Counted from the first letter of the stretch, positions 1 to 10,837 are shown. The stretch is DNA of 29,478 bases from Cylindrodendrum hubeiense (GCA_014621425.1 JAANBB010000471.1:1-29478), one strand, 5' to 3'. A program made the numbers and translations. Notes: generated from the letters alone by a model not told the origin.

Positions 1-256
1 CCACCAAACACTAGCAAGGAACCCACCAACCCCTCCTAAACTGCCCCTCCCCCCCTCCTCAGGCAACTTCTTCACTCGCCTCTGCCTCTCAGCAACCGGA
101 AAAGGCCCCACTCCCATCTTATCTTGCTCCTCCTCCTCAACCTCGTCTGCTTTTTTAACTTCTCCTCCTCCTCCCAATTCCTTCTTCCTTTTCTCTCTCT
201 TCCTCCATTCTTCCTCTCCATCCATCCCATCCTCCTCCCACTCCCACACCGCAATC
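1..256 (+). promoter_or_regulatory. promoter and pyrimidine-rich leader of the SAH hydrolase gene
   Basis: There is no coding signal here. From about 90 to 250 the + strand is almost purely C/T with repeated TCCTCC blocks, running up to the ATG at 257 in the context CAATCATGTC. Long CT tracts just upstream of the start are a known property of strongly expressed filamentous-fungal genes and agree with the extreme C-ending codon use of the gene behind it. No TATA box is evident. The transcription start cannot be placed from sequence. Confidence 0.6.
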
Positions 257-1719
257 ATGTCTGCTCCCGCCCACAAGTTCAAGGTCGCCGACCTCTCCCT
301 CGCTGCCTTTGGCCGCAAGGAGATCGAGCTCGCCGAGAATGAGATGCCCGGTCTCATGGCCACCCGTGCCAAGTACGCGACCGACCAGCCCCTCGCCGGT
401 GCCCGCATTGCTGGCTGCCTTCACATGACCATCCAGACCGCTGTCCTCATCGAGACCCTCGTCGCTCTCGGTGCCGAGGTCACCTGGTCCAGCTGCAACA
501 TCTTCAGCACCCAGGACCACGCCGCCGCTGCCATTGCCGCCGCCGGTGTCCCCGTCTTCGCCTGGAAGGGTGAGACCGAGGAGGAGTACAACTGGTGCCT
601 CGAGCAGCAGCTCATCGCCTTCAAGGATGACGGAAAGCTCAACCTCATCCTCGATGACGGTGGTGACCTGACCACCCTCGTCCACACCAAGTACCCTGAG
701 ATGCTCAAGGACTGCTACGGTGTCTCTGAGGAGACCACCACTGGTGTCCACCACCTTTACCGCATGCTCAAGGAGGGCAAGCTCCTCGTCCCCGCCATCA
801 ACGTCAACGACTCCGTCACCAAGTCCAAGTTCGACAACCTCTACGGCTGCCGCGAGTCCCTCATCGACGGAATCAAGCGTGCTACCGACGTCATGGTTGC
901 CGGTAAGGTCGCTGTTGTTGCCGGTTTCGGTGATGTCGGCAAGGGCTGCGCCATGGCCCTGAGCACCATGGGTGCCCGCGTCCTCGTCACTGAGGTCGAC
1001 CCCATCAACGCCCTCCAGGCTGCCATGGCCGGCTTCCAGGTCACCACCATGGAGAAGGCTGCCAAGATCGGCCAACTCTTCGTTACCACCACTGGCTGCC
1101 GTGATATCCTCACTGGCGAGCACTTCGAGGCCATGCCCAACGATGCCATCGTCTGCAGTAAGTTTTCCCGTTGTCCTCCGCTTTGACGCGCAATCCTAAC
1201 GGCGCTACACAGACATCGGTCACTTCGATATTGAGATTGACGTTGCCTGGCTCAAGGCCAACGCCTCTTCCGTCCAGAACATCAAGCCCCAGGTTGACCG
1301 CTTCCTCATGCCCAGCGGTCGCCACATCATCCTCCTCGCCGAGGGTCGCCTGGTCAACCTTGGCTGTGCCACTGGCCACTCCTCCTTCGTCATGTCCTGC
1401 TCTTTCACCAACCAGGTCCTGGCCCAGATCATGCTCTTCAAGGCCAGCGACGCTGCCTGGGGCAAGAAGTACGTTGAGTTCGCCAAGACCGGCAAGCTCG
1501 AGGTTGGCGTCACCGTCCTCCCCAAGATCCTCGATGAGGAGGTCGCCCGTCTCCACCTTGCCCACTGCCAGGCTGAGCTCAGCACCCTCACCAACGTCCA
1601 GGCTGAGTACCTTGGCCTTCCCGTCGAGGGCCCCTTCAAGGCCGAGATGTACGTTCTTCCCATTCTGCCTGATGTGATTAGACCACCATGCTGACAGCCT
1701 CTACAGCTACCGCTACTAA
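257..1719 (+). CDS. sahA: S-adenosylhomocysteine hydrolase (adenosylhomocysteinase)
   Basis: Cytosolic NAD-dependent enzyme that splits S-adenosylhomocysteine to adenosine and homocysteine, clearing the product inhibitor of methyltransferases. Exons are 257-1157, 1213-1648 and 1707-1719, giving 449 aa, the length of the yeast enzyme. Visible signatures are the N-terminal substrate region ([17 protein letters not shown]), NAAD-type block (DDGGDLT), the Rossmann loop [13 protein letters not shown] at about residues 216-228, NIGHFD directly after intron 1, and the C-terminus GPFKAEIYRY. The last exon is only 13 nt and supplies the end of the Ile codon, YRY and the stop; intron 2 has a CTGAC branch site. 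Codon use is very strongly C-ending, as expected for a highly expressed gene. The gene is convergent with the dehydrogenase at 2387. Identity is secure; the symbol follows Aspergillus-style naming. Confidence 0.97.
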
Positions 1720-2386
1720 GCGTACCCATGTAATCATACCCAAGGATCCTTCAACTGGACTCCTACGTGTAACGAACTTTCCCACTTATCTGGACACGGC
1801 AACTGGCAAAATTCTGGTTTCAACAGCATGAGCTTGCATGGCATCTGGGCTGGGAGAGTTACCAGATCACCTGCGGTTTTTTAAGGAAGTTTCCTTTGTT
1901 TTTGTTTGCTCTTTTTTTTGATTTGCTTCTCCCAAGTCGAGGGCATTTCTTCGCAAGGTGCAGGAAGGGGTCACAAAATCTTGCTTTTTCAACAAAATGG
2001 CGTTGGCTTTTCTGCTAATCATGATTCCCCCTTCGAGGCATGAAATGGATGATGGAATGGATGACTGGATGCATTAGAATCCAAAAATACGACCCCCTCA
2101 CATAGAGGAATGGGGTTCAACCTCGATAAAGGTCCGTCAACCGCGGCCAAGGATAGAGTAGACGTTCAATTACAAGAATTTCTCTCTAACAATGTCCTTT
2201 TATTGGATAATATGAGTGATGTTGCCGCAAGCCCAATCCAAGTAAAGTCTTTCTCTGTATTCATATCGCCCGAAAGAAAAGGGTGTCTATCAGCTCCTCT
2301 TAATAGCCTCAACCTCTTGCCATCGCTCGTTACGCCCCTCTAACCCATATTCAGCCAACGCTGTGTAAGCCCTGTATGCCAGGTCC
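1720..2386. other. intergenic region between two convergent genes
   Basis: This 667-bp stretch should contain the 3' ends of the SAH hydrolase mRNA (+) and the dehydrogenase mRNA (-). There is a T-rich run near 1890-1925. A 77-codon open frame at 2110-2343 shows no recognisable protein features and no codon bias like its neighbours. I see no RNA gene or repeat. Confidence 0.5.
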
Positions 2387-3620
2387 TTATTCCCAATCCT
2401 TCTGCTCCGGAACAATGCTCTTCAGTCTCCCCTCTTCCGCAGCCAGACGGACGTTGCCGATGGCTAGCTCTTCCATCTTGGTCTCCGTCTCGACGGTCCA
2501 AGTGCCCATGTGGGGGACCAAGAGTACGTTCTCGTTGTCGATAAGTCCCGGGTGAATTTGAGGCTCGTTCTCGTATACATCCAAGCCAACGCTGGCAACC
2601 TGGCCGGCTTCGAGGGCCTTTACCAGGGCTGCTTCGTCCATGACGGCGCCGCGGGCGGTGTTCACGATGACAATGCCAGGCTTCATGAGGGCGAATTGGG
2701 TTGTGGAGATTGTGTGCCGAGTTTTGGGCTGTATATTCGGTGTTAGTTGTAAGCGGTTGACAACCAAAATTGGCCTTGTCCACTCACGTTCAGGGGGAGG
2801 TTTAAGCTCAACACATCACTCTCCTTGAGCAGAGTCTCAAAGTCCACATACTTGGCACCGTCCTCCAACTCCGGGCTTAGCTGCGAGCGATTATGATACC
2901 GGACGGACATGCCAAACGCGCGGGCCTTGCGTGCGACATTACGCCCGATACCGCCCATGCCGAGAATTCCGAGCACCTTGCCTTGAGGATCGTGGCCGAG
3001 GCGCGGGGTGGGGTTGCCGCGCCACGAGCCGCGACGCAGGGATGCGATTCCGGTAGATAAGTTGCGCAGGGCGCCGATGAGAAGCCATATGGTCAAATCG
3101 GCTGTGGCGTCGTCAACGGCGTTGGGGGTGTTGGATATGCGGATTGATTGCGCGGTGCAGGCGGTCACGTCAATTTGGTCGTATCCGGCGCCTTACGAGT
3201 ACATATCAGCACGCTGCGCCTTCTCCGCAATTTCAAGCTTGTAGCGGTCAATGATGGCTCACCATTGTGACAGATGAACTTGAGGGACTTGGGCAGGGCA
3301 CCGAGTAGCTCGGCGTCGATACGGCCTGTGATGCTGACAGAGGCAAAGGTGCGGTAGGCGGCAGTAACACCATCGAAGGCACCCGACTTGGCCTCGGCAA
3401 TGAATGCCTCGCGGTTGGTGGCCCGGGGCGTGAGGATTTGTGCAATGGAGGATAGGGAGGCCCAGGTGTTGTGGGCGCTGAGCTGGTGGTTAGCTTGAAG
3501 GACAGAACTTGGACCATTGAAGGGAGATGACGGTTTATAGAAGCTATGGCACGTTGTTTCCGGAGAAGTAACTCACTGGTTGATCCCTCCCAGCAGCAAG
3601 ACCTTTGTCTTGACAGTCAT
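2387..3620 (-). CDS. D-isomer-specific 2-hydroxyacid dehydrogenase, glyoxylate-reductase type
   Basis: NAD(P)H-dependent oxidoreductase expected to interconvert 2-keto acids (glyoxylate, hydroxypyruvate or similar) and D-2-hydroxy acids. Exons in coding order are 3620-3577, 3477-3263, 3191-2788 and 2728-2387, giving 334 aa, normal for the family. The N-terminus reads MTVKTKVLLLGGINHAHNTW. The GxGxxG dinucleotide loop LGMGGIGRN is near residue 163. The catalytic triad is present: Arg247 in NTARGA, Glu276 in ENEP and His294 in VPHMG. GYDQIDV and NTPNAVDDATAD are typical of fungal homologues of yeast Gor1. All introns are 59-99 nt with GT-AG ends. The physiological substrate and NADH/NADPH preference cannot be fixed from sequence. 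Confidence 0.92.
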
Positions 3621-4416
3621 TTTGAGGTTGATACCGCAGTGGCCGATATCGATCGCGGGGTTGGACCGGGGACGGGCAGGACGAGTCTATATAGATTGGG
3701 GGTGGAGCTTCCGGACGAGGAGCCAACGCCCAATTGCGCCACACTGCCAAACCAGCCCTATTCAAGAAAAAGAGGGCACTTGTGATAGCCTCCCGCCAAC
3801 CGCAGAGTCTCGGGACAACGAGGAAACGCAAGTCGCCTTGTCGTCACTGCCCTGAACTGCCGCGCGCGATGATGGTGGGGTTGCGATGGTTGTGGGGGGC
3901 GGGGGTAGGGTGGAGTTGTCGGCGCCTGCTCCGCGGTGTTGTCGCCGAGTGGCCTGGCAGTAGCCGGGGCTGTTGTATCGGTGTCTGTTTGGCTGTTGCA
4001 AGGGGACGGTGTGGAAGAAAGCAAGTTCTCTCTTGTTGCACTTTTTGCACTTTTTGATAGCGCTGGTCAAGTCGAGGTGGCAATCAAGAGGATATGATTC
4101 GCGGTGGGGGTTCCCGCACATCCTACCACGGACGGCAATCTGATACCCAGTGAACTGCTGAGCTTAATGCCAATGCATCTGGTGATTGGCACATGTCTCG
4201 GCCAGCTTATCGAGTTACAAATGACTTAAGGTAGAAAATTGCTTTTCGGATATTCATAACTCTAGAAGATCTACTGCGGTTCAGGTGACCGACTGGCACT
4301 GTCCAGCACACACTCCACGATAACCCACAGTATCCAAGGGCCATGCTGTGGCCGGTAGCTTTTATATTCCTCGCCTCTCGTTGAGTCCCCCAATTCAACC
4401 TTTCCAACCAACCCAC
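3621..4416. other. promoter region of the dehydrogenase gene; no gene seen
   Basis: About 800 bp between the dehydrogenase start and the stop of the next minus-strand gene. Overlapping open frames of 70-119 codons occur on both strands, but none has a family motif. GGTGTG/GGGG-rich purine tracts lie around 3880-3920. A short direct repeat TTGCACTTT occurs twice at about 4036-4053. No RNA gene was recognised. Confidence 0.5.
3688..3693 (-). promoter_or_regulatory. TATA-like element of the hydroxyacid dehydrogenase gene
   Basis: TATATA reads on both strands 68 bp upstream of the ATG at 3620, a plausible distance for a core promoter with a short leader. It is a single short match and could be fortuitous. 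Confidence 0.35.
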
Positions 4417-5250
4417 TCACATAAGAAGTCTCCAGGCACCCAGCATCAGCGCTGCGAAACCGGTGCACACACCCATCAGCCACTGCAGCGTCTGGAACTT
4501 GACCTGCTCCAGCTTCTCGCGCAGTGCTGCCACCTCCTGCTCAATCTTGGTCTCCGTCTCTTTGATCTTGAGCTCCTGGCCGACGGCCTCCTCGCGGATG
4601 CGGCCCTTCTCGAGGTTCAGGTCCAGCCGCACGCTGGCCTGTGTCCGGCTGATCTCGTCGCGCAGCCGGCTGCTCAGCTTGGCGATGTCGTTGGTCAGCC
4701 GCTCGTGCGCCGTTCGCGTCGTGGTCGATTCGGAGCTGTCGGCTGAGAGGAGCTCGGAGCGAAGCTTGGCAAAGTCGACCTTCTGCGTGTAGGTGGCCTT
4801 GGCGGCGTCTTCGCGGAGGACCATGGTTCGAGTGAGATTCTGAATGCTTGGATGTGTTAGAATAATTGGCTGCGGCGCTTGATACCCAGGAATGCCTTAC
4901 CTTTCCTCGATGACGTCGTTGAGCACCTTCATCATAGCTGCCGACTGTACCTCGGTGAACCCCTCGCTCTCTAGCCGCTTGACGAACTTGAGTGTATCAA
5001 AATGATGATCCCGCTGCCTCAAGGCCGTCGCATGCAAAGCTCGTCGAAGTATCGGGCTCTCGATACGGGGAGAACATCGCCGGGCCGCTGGACCAGCCTG
5101 GAGGGCCGAAAAGGCTCGGCGTTGGTTGCCCGGCTGGACGGAGGCGAAGGGCCGCGCCGCCCGTGACACGGAGATCGGAGCGCCCCAGCTTAGGCGCGGG
5201 AGGAGGAACCGCGGCAGCAGCTCTGTTGCCATGACGCTCGGGGCAGCCAT
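4417..5250 (-). CDS. mitochondrial DUF1640/CCDC90 (MCUR1-like) coiled-coil membrane protein
   Basis: Exons in coding order are 5250-4901 and 4846-4417, giving 259 aa. I chose the ATG at 5250 because it sits in a strong context (AGCCATGGC) and opens an Arg/Ser-rich, acid-poor N-terminus typical of a mitochondrial presequence. The conserved core begins with FDTLKFVKRLESEGFT and NLTRTMV, continues through a long charged heptad-like coiled coil (about 130-230), and ends in one C-terminal membrane segment (LMGVCTGFAALMLGAW) a few residues before the stop. This is the layout of the CCDC90/MCUR1 family, which includes yeast Fmp32, an inner-membrane protein linked to respiratory-complex assembly; the human relative is tied to calcium-uniporter regulation. 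The acceptor at 4847 is needed for frame; the next AG downstream (CATTCAG) breaks it. Confidence 0.88.
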
Positions 5251-6407
5251 GGCTGGTGGTATTGAGATTGGGATGGCAGTTGGTTCGAGTGGTCGGTGAT
5301 GGTGGAGGGCTTCGGATTGAGGAGCGTCCTGGTGGCATGAATTCCAAGTTGGAACAAGCGGGAAGCAGCGGCATTGGTTGGCCCCATTCTGCCAATCATT
5401 TCTGGCCAATCAAGACACGTTGTGCCTCCTGTTCTGGCCAACAAGGGCAGATGAAGCTGTACCTTAGTCATCGTCCGTTCTATTCCCTTTTTAGCATCAA
5501 GCCACTCCTGGCCTGGATCTTATCAGATCCGCACCGGAGTTCGAGGCTCGGATCTTCCCAAGGGATCTATCTCACCCAGGGACCCATGGTCAGACGTAAA
5601 TCATTGTGCAAGTTTATGAGACCTCTAAACTATCGCCAATGGGAATGTTGGGCGAGCTACTACGTAGTAGGCTTGGCCGATTTTCGCCTCTATTATTCCC
5701 GTAGGCATTCCAAGCGTCACTTGGGATCGACTGGGTTCTTCTACCAATTGCGGGCGAAGCTGGGTGCCAGAAACGTCATCGTGAAGACTTCAATGCATGC
5801 TTACCGACCCTTTCGTGGGAATAGGAGACTTTATACACGCTATTTTATGACGCGCTACGGCGCACGTCAGAATATGCACTTCGCATTCGGACACGCGCAC
5901 TGGCTCGGCTGCGATTCAGCGGCGACCTCGTGTTGTCTCGGGTCCGGGTCGGCGTTCAAATGAAATGCCTGCCTAAAACACAGGGTGTAAGCACCGTAAC
6001 TTGTCAAATCATCGGGGTGAATTATAACTGGGACCCAAACCAGATGACATCCGACCTTCAAGCTAGCACTCTTTGATGAAATGCGGGCGCGTCACCCGCG
6101 CTATATTGCTGGGGTTCGGGATTATCAAAGTCCGAATACCGCTTCATCAACAGCTCCTCTGCGCCAAATCGGCATCGGCATTCCGCCAAGAACATTACAG
6201 CCCCAATCCCGCTCACCCAGATCGCACCCTTGAACCATTCGAAGCTCAAGCCCGCTGACCTGGGTTTCTCAACACCGCTCTTCTGATTAATCCTAGTGAA
6301 CCACTGCTCTGTCTGTTTCCGGCGACCGGACTTCGTGAAGCTGTCTTGTTGTGATTGCTTTCCCGACTCCCTCTGTCGCATGTGAATGCAGATCCAAATC
6401 CGCAGCC
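5251..6407. other. divergent promoter region between the CCDC90-like gene and a Zn2Cys6 regulator
   Basis: This 1.16-kb gap serves transcription in both directions. A 235-codon frame (5256-5963, +) overlaps it but has an amino-acid composition unlike a protein gene and no domain. A perfect 14-bp palindrome, CTACTACGTAGTAG, lies at 5657-5670. Just before the regulator's ATG there is a start-stop ATGTGA at 6380-6385 and an overlapping out-of-frame ATG at 6386. Confidence 0.5.
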
Positions 6408-8410
6408 ATGGCGCCGCCCGATCTAAGCAATGCCGAAGGGACACCAGCAGGATATGGCCGGTCGTGTACCAACTGTTCCCGGGCCAAGTGCAAATGCATT
6501 CTGAAACCTGAAACCGGCGAATGCGAGCGCTGTCATCGGCTGGGTAAGAGTTGCCAGCCGATGACGACATCGCGAAAGCGCATCGCAAAGAAGGTTACAG
6601 CTTCGAGGACAGCCCAGCTAGAAGAGAAGCTCGACGACCTGGTGTCGATTCTACGCGCAACCCAGTCTAACAATCACCAAACTCCCCCGTCAGCGTCGAC
6701 GCCTTCGTTCGCCTCCTCCTCGATGACTCTCACCAGTCGTCTGGACTCTTTAGCAGCTGCGGCGACGTCGTCCACAAGCCAGAACATCGATTCCTCACTG
6801 CCCCATACCTTTAACCAACCCAACCCAATGGAATCAATACCAATGAACACGGTTCCGCCGGACATCAATGAAACCTACCAATTACCAGAGCCAACTCCTG
6901 CTGAGGCGGAGATTTACTTCAGCAAATTCCGGGACTGGATGAAGAACTTTCCTTTCATGATATTCTCTCCTGAGACGACAGCGGCTTCTTTGCGCGAGGA
7001 ACGCCCATTTCTTTGGTTATGCATCATGAACATCACATCAATGTCTGCGCCGCAACAACTGCTCATGAAGGAGAGAGTGCGCCAGGACGTCGCCACAAGG
7101 GTCATTATCAACCATGAGAGAACAATGGATATCCTCCTTGGCCTCATCACCTACCTAGCTTGGTACGTTAGCTCTTCCCTTACAAACAGAGCTATCCTAA
7201 CAGTTCTAGGGCAACCATGACCTCAGGACCTGGCACGAGACCTTTCATCATTACATACGCACAGCTTGCCATTGCCGTCGTCTACGATCTCAGCTTAACC
7301 AGGGCCCCGATCGAAGAACAATACTTTACCGTCTGCTTCAAGGTCTGGGGAGGACGCCCACCTGCACCTAGGCTGCGATCTATGGAGGAGCGAAGGGCCG
7401 TCCTAGCCCTCTGGTTCCTGACTTCTGTGTACGTTGCGCATTCATCTAGATCGATTCATCGCTAACATTGATAGCATGACCTCGTTCATTGGCAAAATGG
7501 ACACTCTCCGCTGGACCCCGCATATGGATGATTGTTTGAAAGCCCTAGAAAGAGACCAAGAGCACATTTCGGACGGAGTCTTTGTGACTCTCATCAAGTA
7601 TCAGTTGGTAGCCGAGGAAGCACAGAAACTCCTAGTGCGAGACGTCATGGGCGAGTCGTCGCAAACTCCGACATACGTCTTCAAGAAGGGTATGCTCGCC
7701 AACTTGCAAGAGATACGCGAGACTCTGTCCCCAAATCTTCTTTCCAATAGTCAGTGGACTCTCTAACACTCGTATTTTTCTTCTTATTTTTTGCACGCTA
7801 ACCAAATACAGTGGTGTTGCAAGCACAAATGATTGCTGTTGATGTGCAAGTCCATTCCGTTGGTCTCTTCATGCAAAGTATTCCAGCCCGGCAGCGCATC
7901 GAAAGCATGTACTCCTGTCTCAAGGCTGTGCGTGCCTGGTACGACAACTTTCTATCCATGCCACTCAATGAAGTGCCCGGGTGTCCATTTTCAGTATACG
8001 TTCAGCTATCGCAAACCCAGGTAGCTCTTTACAGGCTCACCACTTCAGAGGATCCGGCATGGGACAAGGATCTAGTCCGGAACACCGCGGATTTGCTGGT
8101 GCTGCTTGACCAGACTATTGACATGTTCGTTAAGCTGGGCAATATCTACCACCTGAAGGCCGACGAAGGCGAGGAAACCCTCTACGTCAAAGGGGCCAAA
8201 ATCATGCGAAACATTCGGACATCCTGGGAGCCTGCGATTTCGCGGCATCTAGGGGGGATTCCGACGCCCAATAGCCAGGGCATGAGCAATCCCCAGCCAA
8301 TAGATGTGGCAGATGCAACTCAAGCCGCATTCAACATGCCGGATCCCAATGCCATGGATTTCGGCGACATGACATGGATGACAGATGTCTTCGGACCCTG
8401 GGAATTCTAA
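6408..8410 (+). CDS. Zn2Cys6 binuclear-cluster transcription factor
   Basis: Nuclear DNA-binding regulator. Exons are 6408-7162, 7210-7428, 7475-7749 and 7812-8410, giving 615 aa. The zinc cluster has Cys20-x2-Cys23-x6-Cys30-x8-Cys39-x2-Cys42-x6-Cys49, followed by a basic stretch (SRKRIAKK) and a likely short coiled-coil dimerisation segment (QLEEKLDDLVSIL). A Ser/Thr/Gln/Asn-rich linker follows, then a helical middle region of the fungal-specific type. ATG 6408 is the first in-frame ATG and has a good context (CAGCCATGGCG). The acidic, Met/Asp-rich C-terminus (MDFGDMTWMTDVFG) resembles an activation tail. The gene is followed 467 bp later, on the same strand, by an MFS exporter, a common regulator-target arrangement. 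The target and inducer are unknown. Confidence 0.9.
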
Positions 8411-8576
8411 TTGTCGGAAGCTCTAACCATCACCGGTTTTCCAGGGGACGCGTAGCTGAGACACAAACTCGGCGACATGACATGGATAATGGATGTCTTC
8501 GGACCCTGGAATTCTAATTGCCGGAAGCCTTAATGATCACCGGTCCTCCGGGGGACGTGTAGCTGACACACATACC
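8361..8576. repeat. 108-bp imperfect tandem duplication over the regulator's 3' end
   Basis: Copy 1 (8361-8468) begins TCGGCGACATGACATGGAT and contains the last 15 codons and stop of the Zn2Cys6 gene plus 58 bp of 3' sequence. Copy 2 (8469-8576) begins with the same bases. The copies differ at scattered positions, including loss of one G in copy 2 (CCTGGGAATTC versus CCTGGAATTC). The first copy therefore carries the functional stop, and the second is a decayed non-coding duplicate in the 3' UTR or transporter upstream region. Confidence 0.85.
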
Positions 8577-8877
8577 CTCCGGCTTTCAGGCCACGATTGG
8601 TGGCGTCATCCCGGTGCGGGATTCGGATTCATCCCGACTCCGGCTGATCCACACCTTCGCTTCTCAATACCACCACCGCGAATGCCAATTCCGGGGTACA
8701 CGGCGTTCAGCCTTATGGACTTCAGCAATTTCCGGTATTCATGTCTGCCTACGTCGACAATGGTCTCTTAATAAAAGATCTCGGAGTACCTTCATCTCAA
8801 GGAATTGTCCCCTCCCATCACGCGCTCCTTCGACCTGCAAGCTACCATCAGCATACCTCGTTTAGCTTTACAACAAC
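8411..8877 (+). promoter_or_regulatory. upstream region of the MFS transporter gene
   Basis: 467 bp between the regulator stop and the transporter ATG. It includes copy 2 of the tandem duplication. Within that copy, at 8541-8550, CGGTCCTCCG is an inverted CGG pair with a 4-bp spacer, the kind of half-site pair Zn2Cys6 factors recognise. Copy 1 has CGGTTTTCCA at the matching position, so the inverted pair is present only in copy 2. Function is inference. Confidence 0.3.
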
Positions 8878-10837
8878 ATGGGGTCCCCAAGCATGGAAAA
8901 GCCACGAGTAGAGCCTCAGCCCATTTTGAACGACGAAAAGCCGGACCCTGGGTCCTCTTCCCCGACCCTATACGACAAGGACGAAAATGCCGACACAACT
9001 ACCCCAGAGGGCACGGTGCCGAAAGATGATGTCGAGGAATATGTTTCTGGATGGAAGTTGATCAGCTTGATGATTTCCATTACGGTAGCGGCTTTTTTGA
9101 TGCTTTTGGACATGTCTATTATTACCACGGTATTTTGGCTTCCACTTCACTTGGCTTGGCTTTGGGGCTGGTTGCTGACTTATGCTGCAGGCCATTCCCC
9201 GTATCACGGAACAGTTCCATTCGTTAGATGACATAGGCTGGTATGGCAGCGCTTACAATCTCGCCAGGTAAGTTCACAGTTCGGGAGATCCCATCGGTTG
9301 CTAACGAATTGGAAGTGCTGCGCTTCAGCCTCTGTCCGGAAAGTAAGTATAACTCTAAGAACTGTTGTGTCATGACTAAAGCTAATAAACCTTAGGCTTT
9401 ATACCTACTTTAAGTCAAAATGGCTCTTCTTGGGCTTCCTCTTTATATTTGAGGTTGGATGCCTTATCTGTGGAGTTGCAACATCATCTGTTATGTTGAT
9501 CATTGGCCGGGCTGTTGCTGGAATAGGATCCTCCGGTATTCAGAATGGAGCGTTCACTATCATTGCTGCATCGACGCCGCTAGAAAAGAGGCCTGCTCTA
9601 GTGGGCGTGCTGATGGCAATTTCTCAGCTTGGACTTGTTGTCGGTCCCTTGGTTGGCGGAGCTCTAACGGAGTACACAACTTGGCGATGGTGTTAGTATC
9701 CCAGTCCACCGCCAAAATAATCCAATTTGCTAACTTTCATTTAGGCTTTTACATCAATCTCCCCATTGGCGCCGTGTGTGCTGTCTTAATTCTGCTGGTC
9801 AATATCCCCGATCGTGTGGTTCATACGGATGAGCCCATCCTCACGACTTTGAGGACAAAGCTCGATCTAATAGGTTTCGTCATCTTCGCCCCTTGCACGG
9901 TCATGTTTCTCCTGGCCCTTCAGTGGGGAGGTCTTGACTACTCATGGGATTCGGCGACAGTTATTGGGCTCTTCTGCGGCGGCGGTGTGACTCTCATCAT
10001 CTTCGTTTTCTGGGAACGCCGCGTTGGCGACGCTGCTATGATCCCTCTCCTAGTTGTACGAAAGAGGGAGGTCTGGACTTCATGTCTAACGATGCTTTTC
10101 CTCTTCACCTCGGTATTTATCTCATCATACTACTTCCCCATCTACTTCCAGTCCGTCAAGTCGGATACCCCTTTCCAGAGCGGCGTAAACCTGCTGCCCA
10201 GCATTCTCGGCCAGATCGTGGCTGCGATAAGCTGTGGCCTTCTTAGTGAGTTTTGACCCACAACGAAGCTTTCTGGCATTCTTTTTAACCAAAAATAGTT
10301 CAAAGGGTTGGGTTTTATCTCCCATTCGGAGTCCTCAGTGGGGTGGTTATCGCGATCGCAAGCGGCCTTCTCACAACCCTGGCGCCTCATACATCCACAG
10401 CCAAATGGGCGGGATACCAGATCCTCATCGGTTTTGGCCGAGGCATCGGTATGCAGACCCCTATTTTAGCAATCCAGGCCAACACTCCGCCTGAAATCAC
10501 CTCGGTTGCCACAGCAGTGCTGGTCTTTTCTCAGACATTTGGAGGGGCGGTCTTTATATCCATCGCGAACGTTATCTTCAACAACAAGCTCAAGGATGAA
10601 CTCACAGCGCGCCTTCCGCACCTCGATGCTGATACTATCATCAACGCTGGTGCAACGGGCGTGACCAAGGTTGTGTCATCGAAGGATCTACCAGGAGCTC
10701 TGGCGGCCTATGCGAAGGGCGTGGATTCGGCATTCTACCTTTCTGTGGCTGCGGGGTGTATCATGTTCGTAACTGCTTGGGGGATGGGGTGGAAGGATCT
10801 CCGAAAGAAGGCGCCTGTGAAAGAGGGCGATGCTTGA
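8878..10837 (+). CDS. MFS multidrug/toxin exporter, DHA2 (14-TM) type
   Basis: Plasma-membrane proton antiporter of the major facilitator superfamily. Exons are 8878-9129, 9191-9267, 9316-9342, 9396-9691, 9745-10245 and 10299-10837, giving 563 aa; exon 3 is only 27 nt. A hydrophilic N-tail of about 55 residues precedes the first membrane helix ([19 protein letters not shown]). Antiporter motif [17 protein letters not shown], followed by FYINLPIG (about 201-224), and [16 protein letters not shown] are hallmarks of fungal efflux pumps related to toxin exporters. Length and helix distribution suit 14 segments. It lies downstream of a Zn2Cys6 gene on the same strand, so co-regulation is plausible. 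No biosynthetic genes adjoin it, so drug or self-protection efflux is as likely as metabolite export. Substrate unknown. Confidence 0.93.

Noticed and set aside
155..1123. 322-codon minus-strand open frame
   Set aside because: It is antisense to the SAH hydrolase. Strong C-ending codon bias on the + strand removes stops from this frame, and its sequence is a low-complexity Gly/Asp/Glu/Val/Leu pattern.
5256..5963. 235-codon plus-strand frame starting inside the antisense of the CCDC90-like gene
   Set aside because: No domain, signal peptide or intron logic; rich in Arg/Tyr/Cys/Trp; its first half lies in the promoter of the opposite gene.
6351..6407. Upstream extension of the Zn2Cys6 factor from 6351
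   Set aside because: The codon there is GTG; ATG 6408 is the first in-frame ATG and has a good initiation context.
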